Origin: Cupriavidus taiwanensis
GTDB taxonomy: Bacteria > Pseudomonadota > Gammaproteobacteria > Burkholderiales > Burkholderiaceae
Reading direction: 5' to 3'
NCBI RefSeq assembly: GCF_900250075.1
Contig: NZ_LT977070.1
Location: 2,364,734-2,428,733 of the forward strand
Length of the DNA: 64,000 nt
The notes under the pieces are model-generated. The model did no database searches. It was not told where the DNA came from and worked only from the letters and a program-made list of their open reading frames with translations. Positions within the stretch are counted from its first letter, which is position 1; every line of letters starts with the position of its first letter. Of the stretch, positions 36,607 to 44,400 are shown piece after piece. Both the position numbers and the translations under genes were made by a program.

Positions 36607-37347
36607 TCACCATGGGAACAAGTCCGGCCAGATTACCGCGCCGGCGCATAGCATCAGTATCACGGCCGCCATCACCAGTCCCCGCCCGAGGCCATGCTGG
36701 CTGGCTTCGACTTGAGGCATCCAGGAAGACGAGGTTTCCGGCGGCGGCGCCAGGGGCGGCGGAGCGGGCACGCTGCCGGCATGCGGGGCGGCGCTTATCG
36801 CGAAATCGGCTTCGGCCAGCAGGAAACCCATCGGCGTCGCCTGCTGGGTGGCGCCGATCGGCCGGAACAGCAGCTTGGACAGCGCCAGGCAGTCATCCAA
36901 AGCCACCTGCGGCCGGGGGCGGAAGATATGCATGTGCTCGCACAGCGTATCGAGCTTGTGGTTGGCGGCGTGAAAATACTGGGACCAGCGCACCTGCCGC
37001 ACCGAGCAGCGCCAGCGCTTGTGCTGGATCCCGGGCAGCACCTTCTCCAGCATCCTGGCGTTGAAGGCGGCGCCGTGGGCCACCAGCACCTCGGCCTCGT
37101 CGACGATGGCGCGGATGGCACCGAGGTCGAAGCGGCGCCCGCGCAGCATGTCGGCGGTCAGGCCGTGGGTATCGGTGGATGCCGCGCTGATCGGCACGGT
37201 CGGCTCCTGCGAACCGTAGTACTCCGCCAACTCGCGCAGCAGGCCGCCGGCGCGCGGTGACACCTCGACCAGCAGCAAGCCGATGCTGACGGGCTCATCG
37301 GCTGGCGTGAGCCCGGTGGTTTCGGTACTGACGATTGCGACCCGCAT
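36607..37347 (-). CDS. DEDDh exonuclease-fold protein with degenerate active site and C-terminal membrane helix
   Basis: 246 residues from ATG 37347, set by GGAG six bases before it. The fold of DnaQ-type 3'-5' exonucleases is clear: VSTETTGLTP, LVAHGAAFNARML, CSVRQVRW and NHKLDTLCEH are all in order. However, of the five catalytic residues three are replaced: the DxE pair reads S7-T-E9, the ExoII aspartate is N96, and the ExoIII histidine is Q147; only E9 and D152 remain. A proline-rich linker (about 196-208) leads to one C-terminal membrane helix (about 221-240). It is probably a non-catalytic, membrane-tethered nucleic-acid or protein binder. Convergent with tRNA-Pro. Confidence 0.75.
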   Translation of the reverse strand: MRVAIVSTETTGLTPADEPVSIGLLLVEVSPRAGGLLRELAEYYGSQEPTVPISAASTDTHGLTADMLRGRRFDLGAIRAIVDEAEVLVAHGAAFNARMLEKVLPGIQHKRWRCSVRQVRWSQYFHAANHKLDTLCEHMHIFRPRPQVALDDCLALSKLLFRPIGATQQATPMGFLLAEADFAISAAPHAGSVPAPPPLAPPPETSSSWMPQVEASQHGLGRGLVMAAVILMLCAGAVIWPDLFPW

Positions 37348-37461
37348 GGGCACTCCGGTGTGACTGTGCGCGGATGTGCCAGGCGCCAGCCGCTATGGTC
37401 GTTTGCCTCTAGCGTAGTGCGAGCGCGTTAATCGTCATATCAACCAGATGGGCTAAACGGT

Positions 37462-37983
37462 TCAGGCGGGGGGCTGCGCCTGCGCCCCGCCGCGCCGGCG
37501 CTCCAGGTTGCAGTACACATCGGCCGCGACCAGCCCGAACAGTGCATGCGCGAACAGGGCTTCCCAGCCGCGCGCCTCGTCGAACCAGTTCATGTAGCGC
37601 CCCAGCACATAGAAGTTGACCAGGTAGACCACCACGCCGAAGATGATCCCGACCACCGAGGCCATACCCAGGCTGGTGTCGAACCGGAATGACGACAGGA
37701 TCAGCGCCAGCACCGCCGCCAGGATGATCGACAAGGCAAAATGCACCGTGCCCGCGGCCAGCACGATGGTCCAGTTGAAGGCATCGGCCGACAGCGCCTC
37801 GCGGCCCAGGATGATGGCGGCGACCATTTTCACGGTGCCCCAGGCGCCCTGGTACAGCAGAAAGCGCGCGGTCAGCAACTCCAGCACCCTGTAGACCGCG
37901 CCCGCAATCAGCCCCGCCAGCACCGCTGCGCGCCAGTCGGGGCGGCAGCGGACATAGCGGTGCGATTCCAGATGGAGTTCCAT
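37462..37983 (-). CDS. Four-helix membrane protein of unknown function
   Basis: 173 residues with four hydrophobic segments (about 20-37, 73-95, 104-125 and 140-155) after a polar N-terminus with two Arg-Cys-Arg-like residues (YVRCRPDW). No enzyme or transporter motif is recognised. ATG 37983 has a clear AAGGAG ribosome binding site. It lies alone between the exonuclease-fold gene and infA, all with their own signals. Confidence 0.7.
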   Translation of the reverse strand: MELHLESHRYVRCRPDWRAAVLAGLIAGAVYRVLELLTARFLLYQGAWGTVKMVAAIILGREALSADAFNWTIVLAAGTVHFALSIILAAVLALILSSFRFDTSLGMASVVGIIFGVVVYLVNFYVLGRYMNWFDEARGWEALFAHALFGLVAADVYCNLERRRGGAQAQPPA

Positions 37984-38578
37984 GGCAGTCTCCTTGCGAG
38001 ATCCGGCCCGGCACGGCCGTACGCGTTAGTTCTAGCTCATATGGCTCAAATACCAAGCGGACTGCGAGCCGGTTTGCGCCTTTATCGCCATTTTGTTGCG
38101 CCTGGCCCGAGGCCGGTGCAACCGACGCACCGGCAATGCTGCATCCGCGTACGTGATACAATGCCGCAGTAGCCCCCGGGGTGTCCGAGCATCCCTGTAA
38201 CCGGGCGTTCTCACCAGCGCGCTCCTGCGAGCGAACAGCAGCCGCCGGCGCGGGCCATCCGCGACGACACCGAACTGGCGAACCACCGGGTACACCTGCC
38301 CGCCTGCTCCGCGTAGCACACGGCCTCTCCGGCTGTCAGCGACCAGGTTTTCGCCCAAGCAATCCGCGCCCGCATGGCGACACCGCTGACCCCGCCGATT
38401 GATCCGGTCATGCAGGCGCCAGCCGCCGCAGCATGCGCGCCCTGCCCCCGACCGCCTCAGGCGTGATTGGCCGTATCGGCGCAAGGTGCCGCGACTGGGC
38501 GACGTTGCGGGCGAACCGAACAGATTTTTTGAAAACGTAACCATGCAGCCTTCGCGGGCTGCCGAAAAGGAAGACAGA
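37984..38578. other. Long intergenic region upstream of infA
   Basis: 595 bases. A TACAAT at 38157-38162 without a good -35 could start a transcript with a leader of roughly 410 bases before infA. That stretch contains GC-rich inverted pieces such as CCCCGGGG at 38168-38180, but I could not fit it to a known RNA family, including 6S RNA. No open frame there looks coding. Confidence 0.35.
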
Positions 38579-38800
38579 TTGGCTAAGGAAGAACTCATTG
38601 AATTTGGCGGCGTGGTGTCGGAAGCCCTGCCTGACAACCGCTATCGTGTCACGCTGGAAAACGGCGTTGAAATCTGGGCATACGCTTCGGGCAAGATGCA
38701 GAAGCACCGCATCCGCATCCTGGCCGGCGACCGCGTGACCCTGGAAATGTCGCCCTACGACCTGACCAAGGGCCGCATCAACTTCCGCCACAAGTCCTGA
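38579..38800 (+). CDS. infA: Translation initiation factor IF-1 with a TTG start
   Basis: 73 residues ([13 protein letters not shown]...; the first codon TTG is read as Met). It binds the 30S A site during initiation, and the S1-like fold is evident in [30 protein letters not shown]. The TTG at 38579 is preceded by AAAAGGAAG with correct spacing, and the standard MAKE N-terminus of IF-1 follows directly. An ATG at 38543 would add twelve residues absent from the family. It is not beside the ribosomal-protein operons, so it is probably the second infA copy known in Burkholderiales. Confidence 0.93.
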   Translation: MAKEELIEFGGVVSEALPDNRYRVTLENGVEIWAYASGKMQKHRIRILAGDRVTLEMSPYDLTKGRINFRHKS

Positions 38801-38809
38801 GTTTCCCGA

Positions 38810-38843
38810 CGGCGCCGATGGCAGTGCATTGCCATCGGCGCCG
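38810..38843 (+). terminator. Hairpin directly after infA
   Basis: 13-bp stem CGGCGCCGATGGC with GCCATCGGCGCCG, no T tract. It is followed 57 bases later by a proper terminator. Confidence 0.5.
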
Positions 38844-38899
38844 CCGCTGTATTGGGCCGACGCGCTGTCACGCCGCTGACACCGCGCCCGGTGACACTT

Positions 38900-38930
38900 G
38901 CGGGCTGCCCTGACCGGCAGCCCGCTTTTG
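38900..38930 (+). terminator. Intrinsic terminator of infA
   Basis: GCGGGCTGCC (38900-38909) pairs with GGCAGCCCGC (38916-38925), followed by TTTTGTT. Confidence 0.8.
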
Positions 38931-38998
38931 TTCGCGCCGCGCTTGCGCCGGTCGGGCGGCTTCACCATACTCGAAGCAAGCTCATTGCCCCGTCCGAC

Positions 38999-39475
38999 AT
39001 GAACCTGATCCTGTGGCGCCATGCCGAAGCCGAAGACCTCCCCGACGCCCTCAGCCTTAGCCGCCATGCCGATCTGCAGCGCCCGCTGACGCGCCGCGGC
39101 CGCAAGCAGGCCGAGGCCTCGGCCAAATGGCTGCGGGCCCACCTGCCAGCCGATACCCGGGTCCTATGCAGCCCCGCCGTGCGCGCCCGCGAAACCGCGG
39201 CGGCGCTGACCGGCGACGCACAGATCCTCGATGCCCTGGCCCCCGGCGCCGACGTCAGCGCCGTGCTGACCGCGGTCGAATGGCCGGAGCGCCCAGAGCA
39301 CGTGGTGGTGGTCGGTCATCAGCCCTGGATCGGCCGCGTCGCCAGCCTGCTGCTGGCGGGCACCGAAATGGACTGGAGCGTGCGCAAGGGCGGCCTCTGG
39401 TGGCTGACCGGCCGTACCCGCGAAAGCGAGGCCCAGACCGTGCTGCGCGCGGTCATCAACCCCGAATTCCTCTAA
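38999..39475 (+). CDS. sixA: Phosphohistidine phosphatase SixA-like
   Basis: 158-residue member of the histidine phosphatase family. The nucleophile motif is RHAEAED (H8), and the second histidine is in VVVVGHQPWIG. SixA removes phosphate from phosphohistidine, for example on histidine phosphotransfer or PTS proteins. Length and motifs fit SixA well. ATG 38999 follows no strong ribosome binding site. The olsB gene follows 158 bases later with its own promoter. Confidence 0.88.
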   Translation: MNLILWRHAEAEDLPDALSLSRHADLQRPLTRRGRKQAEASAKWLRAHLPADTRVLCSPAVRARETAAALTGDAQILDALAPGADVSAVLTAVEWPERPEHVVVVGHQPWIGRVASLLLAGTEMDWSVRKGGLWWLTGRTRESEAQTVLRAVINPEFL

Positions 39476-39541
39476 GTCCGGTAGGGGTGCGGCACCGCCC
39501 AAGGGTGCCCCTGAAGGCATCCCGGACAGACCCGGCTGTCG

Positions 39542-39597
39542 AAGTCACGCAACCGTCATCGCCGGGTCACGGCATTGTCACCGGCCCTCACTACATT
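39542..39597 (+). promoter_or_regulatory. Predicted PhoB-box array and promoter of olsB
   Basis: Four half-sites at exact 11-bp steps: GTCAC at 39544, GTCAT at 39555, GTCAC at 39566 and GTCAC at 39577. TACATT (39592-39597) follows as a -10 ten bases after the last half-site, the spacing used at PhoB-activated promoters, where the Pho box replaces the -35. Confidence 0.7.
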
Positions 39598-39633
39598 GCA
39601 TCGCAACAGTTTCGTCACCAAAAGGACATACTG

Positions 39634-40476
39634 ATGCGAGATCTGCCGACGCCTACCCAGCCGCTCTTCGACTCCCTGCCCAATGGCCTCGGCGGCCAGA
39701 CGGCGCGGAGGCGTCTTCATCGCCCATCGGATACACCGGCACATGAGTCGCCTGTTCTCAGCGTGGCGTGGGCGCGCCACCAGGACGAAGTAGTCGAGGC
39801 CCAGCGCCTGCGCTACAAGGTCTTTGCCGAGGAAATGGGCGCACGCCTGACGTCTTCGGTGCCTGAACTGGACATCGACATGTTCGATGCCTACTGCGAC
39901 CACCTGATCGTGCGCGACATGGCCACGCTGCGCGTGGTCGGCACCTACCGCGTGCTGCCGCCGCACCAGGCCAAGCGCCTGGGCTGCCTGTACGCCGAAT
40001 CGGAATTCGACCTGGTGCGCCTGTCGCACCTGCGCCCCAAGATGCTGGAACTGGGCCGCTCGTGCGTGCACCGCGACTACCGCTCCGGCAGCGTCATCAT
40101 GGCGCTGTGGGGCGGGCTGGGCGAGTACCTGCAGCGCTGGGGCATCGAGTCGATGCTGGGCTGCGCGAGCGTGCCGATGAGCGATGGCGGCCACTACGCG
40201 GCCAGCCTGCACCGGCTGTTCACCGAGCGCTCGCTGGCACCGATCGAGTACCACGCCTTCCCGCGCCTGCCGCTGCCGGTGGAAGACCTGAACCAGCAGC
40301 TGGCGGTCGAGCCGCCCGCGCTGATCAAGGGCTACCTGCGCCTGGGGGCGAAGATCTGCGGCCAGCCCGCCTGGGACCCGGACTTCAACGTGGCGGACTT
40401 CCTCACGCTGCTGCGCGTGAACGACATGAACCCGCGCTACGCGCGCCACTTCCTGGGCCTGAACAACGCCGCCTGA
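39634..40476 (+). CDS. olsB: L-ornithine N(alpha)-acyltransferase (ornithine-lipid synthesis), OlsB-type GNAT
   Basis: 280 residues. Transfers a 3-hydroxyacyl chain from acyl carrier protein to ornithine, the first step to ornithine lipids, which can replace phospholipids when phosphate is short. Family landmarks are LRYKVFAEEMGA, DAYCDHLIVRD, VVGTYRVLPP, LELGRSCVHRDYR and GCASVPMSDG. A 40-residue N-terminal extension rich in Arg/Pro precedes the domain. ATG 39634 has an AAAGGA ribosome binding site. The second enzyme, OlsA, is not in the window. It lies beside ppx/ppk and the pho/pst genes, and its upstream region carries a PhoB-box array. Confidence 0.85.
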   Translation: MRDLPTPTQPLFDSLPNGLGGQTARRRLHRPSDTPAHESPVLSVAWARHQDEVVEAQRLRYKVFAEEMGARLTSSVPELDIDMFDAYCDHLIVRDMATLRVVGTYRVLPPHQAKRLGCLYAESEFDLVRLSHLRPKMLELGRSCVHRDYRSGSVIMALWGGLGEYLQRWGIESMLGCASVPMSDGGHYAASLHRLFTERSLAPIEYHAFPRLPLPVEDLNQQLAVEPPALIKGYLRLGAKICGQPAWDPDFNVADFLTLLRVNDMNPRYARHFLGLNNAA

Positions 40477-40496
40477 ACGGCGGCCCTTCCGGTCAC

Positions 40497-40515
40497 GGCC
40501 GCCTTATCGGCGGCC
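40497..40515. terminator. Hairpin between convergent olsB and ppx
   Basis: GGCCGCC pairs with GGCGGCC around TTATC. No T tract; weak terminator candidate for both genes. Confidence 0.4.
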
Positions 40516-40532
40516 GGTCGATCCCTTCCCTC

Positions 40533-42065
40533 TCAGTCGTAGACCACCTTGTAGCGCTTGCCGATGCGCTGCCATTCGTCGGCTTCCTGCGCCAGGCTGT
40601 ATTCGATCAGCGGATTGGCGTCGATCCACGCCTTCGGCAGGCGCACGGTGAAGCCTTCGTCCAGCGCTTCGGCCAACTGCGTGACGCGGATGTCCGGCAG
40701 CGCCACGTCCGAGCGGCGCCGGCACAGCACGAAGGCCAGGCGCAGGCTGAACAGCATGCGCCAGTCGACGAACTTGCCGCTGCCCGAGAGCTTGCCCAGC
40801 TTGCCCGCATGGCCCAGCAGCAGCGTCGCCAGCCGCGCCTGGTCGGTCTTGGAAAAGCCCGGCATGTCCGCATGCGTGGCGATATAGGCGGAATGCTTGT
40901 GGTAGCCGCTGTGCGAGATCGACATGCCGATCTCGTGCAGGCTGGCGGCCCAGCCCAGCAGCGCCAGGTTGTCCTCGCGCCGTTCGTTGGCCGGGTCCGG
41001 GAACTGTGACAGCAGTGTCTGCGCGGTGCGCCGCACGCGGCTGGCCTGGGCGCGGTCGACACCATAGCGGCGCATGAACTGGTCCACCGTGACCGTGCGC
41101 ATGTCCTCATGGTGGCTGCGTCCGAGCAGGTCGTACAGCACGCCCAGCCGCAGCGCGCCGTCGGTCACGTCCATGCGCTCGATATCGAGTTCGGCGAACA
41201 CGCCCAGCATGATCGACAAGCCCCCCGGCAGCACCGGAATGCGGTCCGGCTTAAGACCGGTCAGCTTGACGCGATTGGTGTTCTCGGCCTTGATCAGCGC
41301 ACGCTTCAGGCGCTCCAGCCCTTCGCGCGTGATGCCGTGCTCGGCATTGCTGTCGTTCATGCCGTTGAGTTCGATCAGCTCGGCCAGCGCGCGCGCGGTG
41401 CCCGACGAGCCCACCGCCTGCTCCCAGCCGGCGGCGCGGTACTGGCGCACCAGCACCTGGATCTCGCGGCGCGCCGCCAGCTCGGCCTGCTTCATCGCGT
41501 AGTCGTCGACATTGCCGCTGGGGAAGAACTGGCGGCTGTGCGACACGCAGCCGATATACAGGCTTTCCATCAGCTTGGACTGGTAGCCGTTGCCGATGAT
41601 GAATTCGGTCGAGCCGCCGCCGATATCGACCACCAGGCGGTTGCCCTGGCAGGCCGGCGCGTCGTGCGACGCGCCCAGATAGATCAGCCGCGCCTCCTCG
41701 CGCCCGGCTATCACTTCGATCGGGAAGCCCAGCGCGCCTTCGGCCTCGATCAGGAAATCGGACGCATTCTTTGCTACCCGCAGCGTATTGGTGGCAACCG
41801 CGCGCACCTGTCCGGGCGCGAACTCGCGCAGGCGGTCGCCGAAGCGCCGCAGCGCATCGATGCCGCGCCGCCGCGCGGGCTGGTCAAGGTATTTGTCGGG
41901 GGTCAGGCCGGCCGCCAGCCGCACCGGTTCGCGCAGCGCGTCCACCTGGAAGATCTGGCTGGCCGGGCCATTGGCCGTCGGGGTCTCGTCCACCCGCCCG
42001 ATCATCAGGCGGAAGCTGTTCGAGCCCATGTCGACGGCGGCCAGCAGGCGTGGAGTGTTGTTCAT
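40533..42065 (-). CDS. ppx: Exopolyphosphatase (Ppx/GppA family)
   Basis: 510 residues. Degrades polyphosphate from its ends, releasing phosphate; members may also act on pppGpp. The ASKHA ATPase-type fold is visible: N-terminal AAVDMGSNSFRLMIGRV, phosphate loop VVDIGGGSTEFIIGNG and SSGTARALAEL. The C-terminal half is the HD-like helical domain typical of long Ppx (LHEIGMSISHSGYHKHSAYI). ATG 42065 (MNNTPRLL) has no strong ribosome binding site. Divergent from ppk, the usual arrangement in Burkholderiales. Confidence 0.93.
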   Translation of the reverse strand: MNNTPRLLAAVDMGSNSFRLMIGRVDETPTANGPASQIFQVDALREPVRLAAGLTPDKYLDQPARRRGIDALRRFGDRLREFAPGQVRAVATNTLRVAKNASDFLIEAEGALGFPIEVIAGREEARLIYLGASHDAPACQGNRLVVDIGGGSTEFIIGNGYQSKLMESLYIGCVSHSRQFFPSGNVDDYAMKQAELAARREIQVLVRQYRAAGWEQAVGSSGTARALAELIELNGMNDSNAEHGITREGLERLKRALIKAENTNRVKLTGLKPDRIPVLPGGLSIMLGVFAELDIERMDVTDGALRLGVLYDLLGRSHHEDMRTVTVDQFMRRYGVDRAQASRVRRTAQTLLSQFPDPANERREDNLALLGWAASLHEIGMSISHSGYHKHSAYIATHADMPGFSKTDQARLATLLLGHAGKLGKLSGSGKFVDWRMLFSLRLAFVLCRRRSDVALPDIRVTQLAEALDEGFTVRLPKAWIDANPLIEYSLAQEADEWQRIGKRYKVVYD

Positions 42066-42258
42066 CGTGTGCTTGGAGGGCAGGTTCGCATTGGCGTGGC
42101 GAAGCGCGGCAGGGACCCGCTGGTGCCGGAGCCTGCCGCGATTCGGGCCCGGAGAAAATATGTCGTGGTCATGTCCGCATCATGACAAAATCAAACTGTC
42201 ATGAAAGTGACACGATTCTATGAAAAAGTCGCCACATTACCAAAAGAAGGTCATGACC

Positions 42259-44346
42259 ATGTCGACGACTCCGTCCAGTACGCTGCTCAATCGCGAACTG
42301 GGCATCCTGGAATTCAATGCCCGCGTGCTGGCGCAAGCCGCGGACCCGAAAGTCCCGCTGCTGGAACGGCTCAAGTTCATCTGCATCGTGTCCAGCAACC
42401 TGGACGAGTTCTTTGAAATCCGCATGGCGGGCCTGAAGGAACAGATGCGCGACAATGCCTCGGGCCTGACGCCGGATGGCCTTTCGTTCCAGCAGACCTA
42501 CCAGCTTGTCACCGAGCGCACGCAACGGCTGGTGGCCTCGCAGTATGACATGCTGCAGAACACCATTTTTCCACTACTTGAAAAAGAAGGGGTCTTTTTC
42601 CACCTGACCACCACTTGGACCGACGCCCAGCGTGAATGGGCGCGCGAGTTCTTCCAGCGCGAACTGGCGCCGGTGCTGACCCCGATCGCGCTGGACCCGG
42701 CCCACCCCTTCCCGCGCGTGCTCAACAAGAGCCTGAACTTCGTGGTGGAACTGTCCGGCAAGGACGCGTTCGGGCGCGACGCCGATCTCGCCATCGTGCA
42801 GGCGCCGCGCGCGCTGCCGCGCGTGGTGAAGATGCCGGAGAAGCTGTCGGGCTATCCGTACGGCTTCGTCATGCTGTCGTCATTCATGCAGGGTTTCGTG
42901 CACGAGCTGTTCCCGGCCATTACCGTGCATGGCTGCTACCAGTTCCGCGTCACGCGCAACTCGGACCTGTTTGTCTCCGAGGACGACATCACCGACCTGC
43001 GCGAAGCGCTGCAGGGCGAGCTGCCCGCGCGCCATTTCGGCGACACGGTGCGGCTAGAAATCTCGTCCGATACGCCGGCCCCGCTGGCGCGCCGGCTGCT
43101 GCTGGAATCGGGACTCGCCGAACAGGACCTGTACCGCGTATCGGGCCCGGTGAACCTGGTGCGGCTGATGCAGATCCCCGACATGGTCGACCGGCCGGCG
43201 CTCAAGTTCCCGCCTTACGTGCCGGCGCCGGTCAAGGCCTTTGCCGGCGGCGCGTCGATGTTCGACGTGATGCGCCAGCAGGACGTGCTGCTGCACCATC
43301 CCTACGAGAGCTTCAGCTCCGTGCTGGACTTGCTGCAGCTCGCCGCGGCCGACCCCAACGTGGTCGCGATCAAGCAGACGGTCTACCGCACCGGCAACGA
43401 ATCGCTGGTGATGGAAGCGCTGATGACCGCTGCGCGCAACGGCAAGGAAGTGACGGTGGTGGTGGAACTGCTGGCGCGCTTCGACGAGGAAACCAATATC
43501 AACTGGGCCGAGCGGCTCGAGTCCGCCGGCGCGCACGTGATCTACGGCGTGGTCGGACACAAGTGCCACGCCAAGATGCTGCTGATCGTGCGGCGCGAGC
43601 CCACCGGGCCAAAGGCCAAGCAGGTCAAGCTGCGCCGCTATGCCCACCTGGGCACCGGCAATTACCACCCGCGCACGGCCAGGCTCTATACCGACTTCGG
43701 TCTGCTGACCGCCGACGAGGCCATCTGCGAAGACGTGCACCATGTGTTCCAGCTGCTGACCGGCACGGCCGGCACGATCCGGCTGAACCACCTGTGGCAG
43801 TCGCCGTTCACCATGCAGAGCAACCTGGTCGACCATATCCGCGCCGAGGCCCGCAACGCGCGCGCGGGCAAGCCGGCGCGCATCATCGCCAAGATGAACG
43901 CCCTGCTGGAACCGTCGATCATCGATGAGCTGTACAAGGCCTCGCGCGCCGGCGTGAAGATCGACCTGATCGTGCGCGGGGTGTGCGCGCTGATGCCGGG
44001 CGTGCCCGGCATGTCCGAGAACATCACGGTGCGCTCGATCATCGGGCGTTTCCTCGAACACCACCGCGTCTATTACTTCCAGGCGGCCGGCGAAGACGTG
44101 CTTTACCTCTCCAGCGCCGACTGGATGGACCGCAACCTGTTTCGCCGCGTGGAAGTCGCGTTCCCGGTCCTGGACAAGGCGCTCAAGGCGCGCGTCATCA
44201 AGGAGAGCCTGCAGGTCCACCTGCGCGACAATGCCTCGGCGTGGCTCATGCAATCGGACGGCAATTACGTGCGCCCGCAGACCCGTTCCAAGCATCCGCA
44301 TATCAGCCAGAACGATCTGCTGGTTATGTTCGGCGGTACGCCCTGA
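42259..44346 (+). CDS. ppk1: Polyphosphate kinase 1
   Basis: Polymerises ATP gamma-phosphate into polyphosphate. 695 residues, close to the 688 of E. coli. N-terminal LLNRELGILEFNARVL, and the phospholipase-D-like catalytic half with histidines in GVVGHKCHAKMLLI and a second conserved block around LSSADWMDRNLFRRVE. ATG 42259 (MSTTPSS) is chosen for its spacing from GAAGG; ATGs at 42253 and 42220 are alternatives. In the divergent gap to ppx, CTGTCAT and GTGACAC half-sites resemble Pho-box pieces but do not form a clean 11-bp repeat. Followed by a strong terminator shared with phoR. Confidence 0.95.
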   Translation: MSTTPSSTLLNRELGILEFNARVLAQAADPKVPLLERLKFICIVSSNLDEFFEIRMAGLKEQMRDNASGLTPDGLSFQQTYQLVTERTQRLVASQYDMLQNTIFPLLEKEGVFFHLTTTWTDAQREWAREFFQRELAPVLTPIALDPAHPFPRVLNKSLNFVVELSGKDAFGRDADLAIVQAPRALPRVVKMPEKLSGYPYGFVMLSSFMQGFVHELFPAITVHGCYQFRVTRNSDLFVSEDDITDLREALQGELPARHFGDTVRLEISSDTPAPLARRLLLESGLAEQDLYRVSGPVNLVRLMQIPDMVDRPALKFPPYVPAPVKAFAGGASMFDVMRQQDVLLHHPYESFSSVLDLLQLAAADPNVVAIKQTVYRTGNESLVMEALMTAARNGKEVTVVVELLARFDEETNINWAERLESAGAHVIYGVVGHKCHAKMLLIVRREPTGPKAKQVKLRRYAHLGTGNYHPRTARLYTDFGLLTADEAICEDVHHVFQLLTGTAGTIRLNHLWQSPFTMQSNLVDHIRAEARNARAGKPARIIAKMNALLEPSIIDELYKASRAGVKIDLIVRGVCALMPGVPGMSENITVRSIIGRFLEHHRVYYFQAAGEDVLYLSSADWMDRNLFRRVEVAFPVLDKALKARVIKESLQVHLRDNASAWLMQSDGNYVRPQTRSKHPHISQNDLLVMFGGTP

Positions 44347-44364
44347 GTGCGCGTACCGGCAACG

Positions 44365-44391
44365 AAAAACCCCGCCATGGCGGGGTTTTTT
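44365..44391. terminator. Bidirectional terminator between ppk1 and phoR
   Basis: AAAAACCCCGCC (44365-44376) pairs with GGCGGGGTTTTT (44379-44390); A tract and T tract serve both convergent genes. Confidence 0.92.
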
Positions 44392-44400
44392 TCTTGGTGA

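Noticed and set aside
38163..38400. 6S RNA in the gap before infA
   Set aside because: I could not find the closing stem and open central bubble expected of 6S RNA, so no RNA gene is called.
38032..38637. 201-residue minus-strand open frame in the infA leader
   Set aside because: It overlaps the infA start on the opposite strand and is Arg-rich low-complexity sequence typical of antisense frames here.
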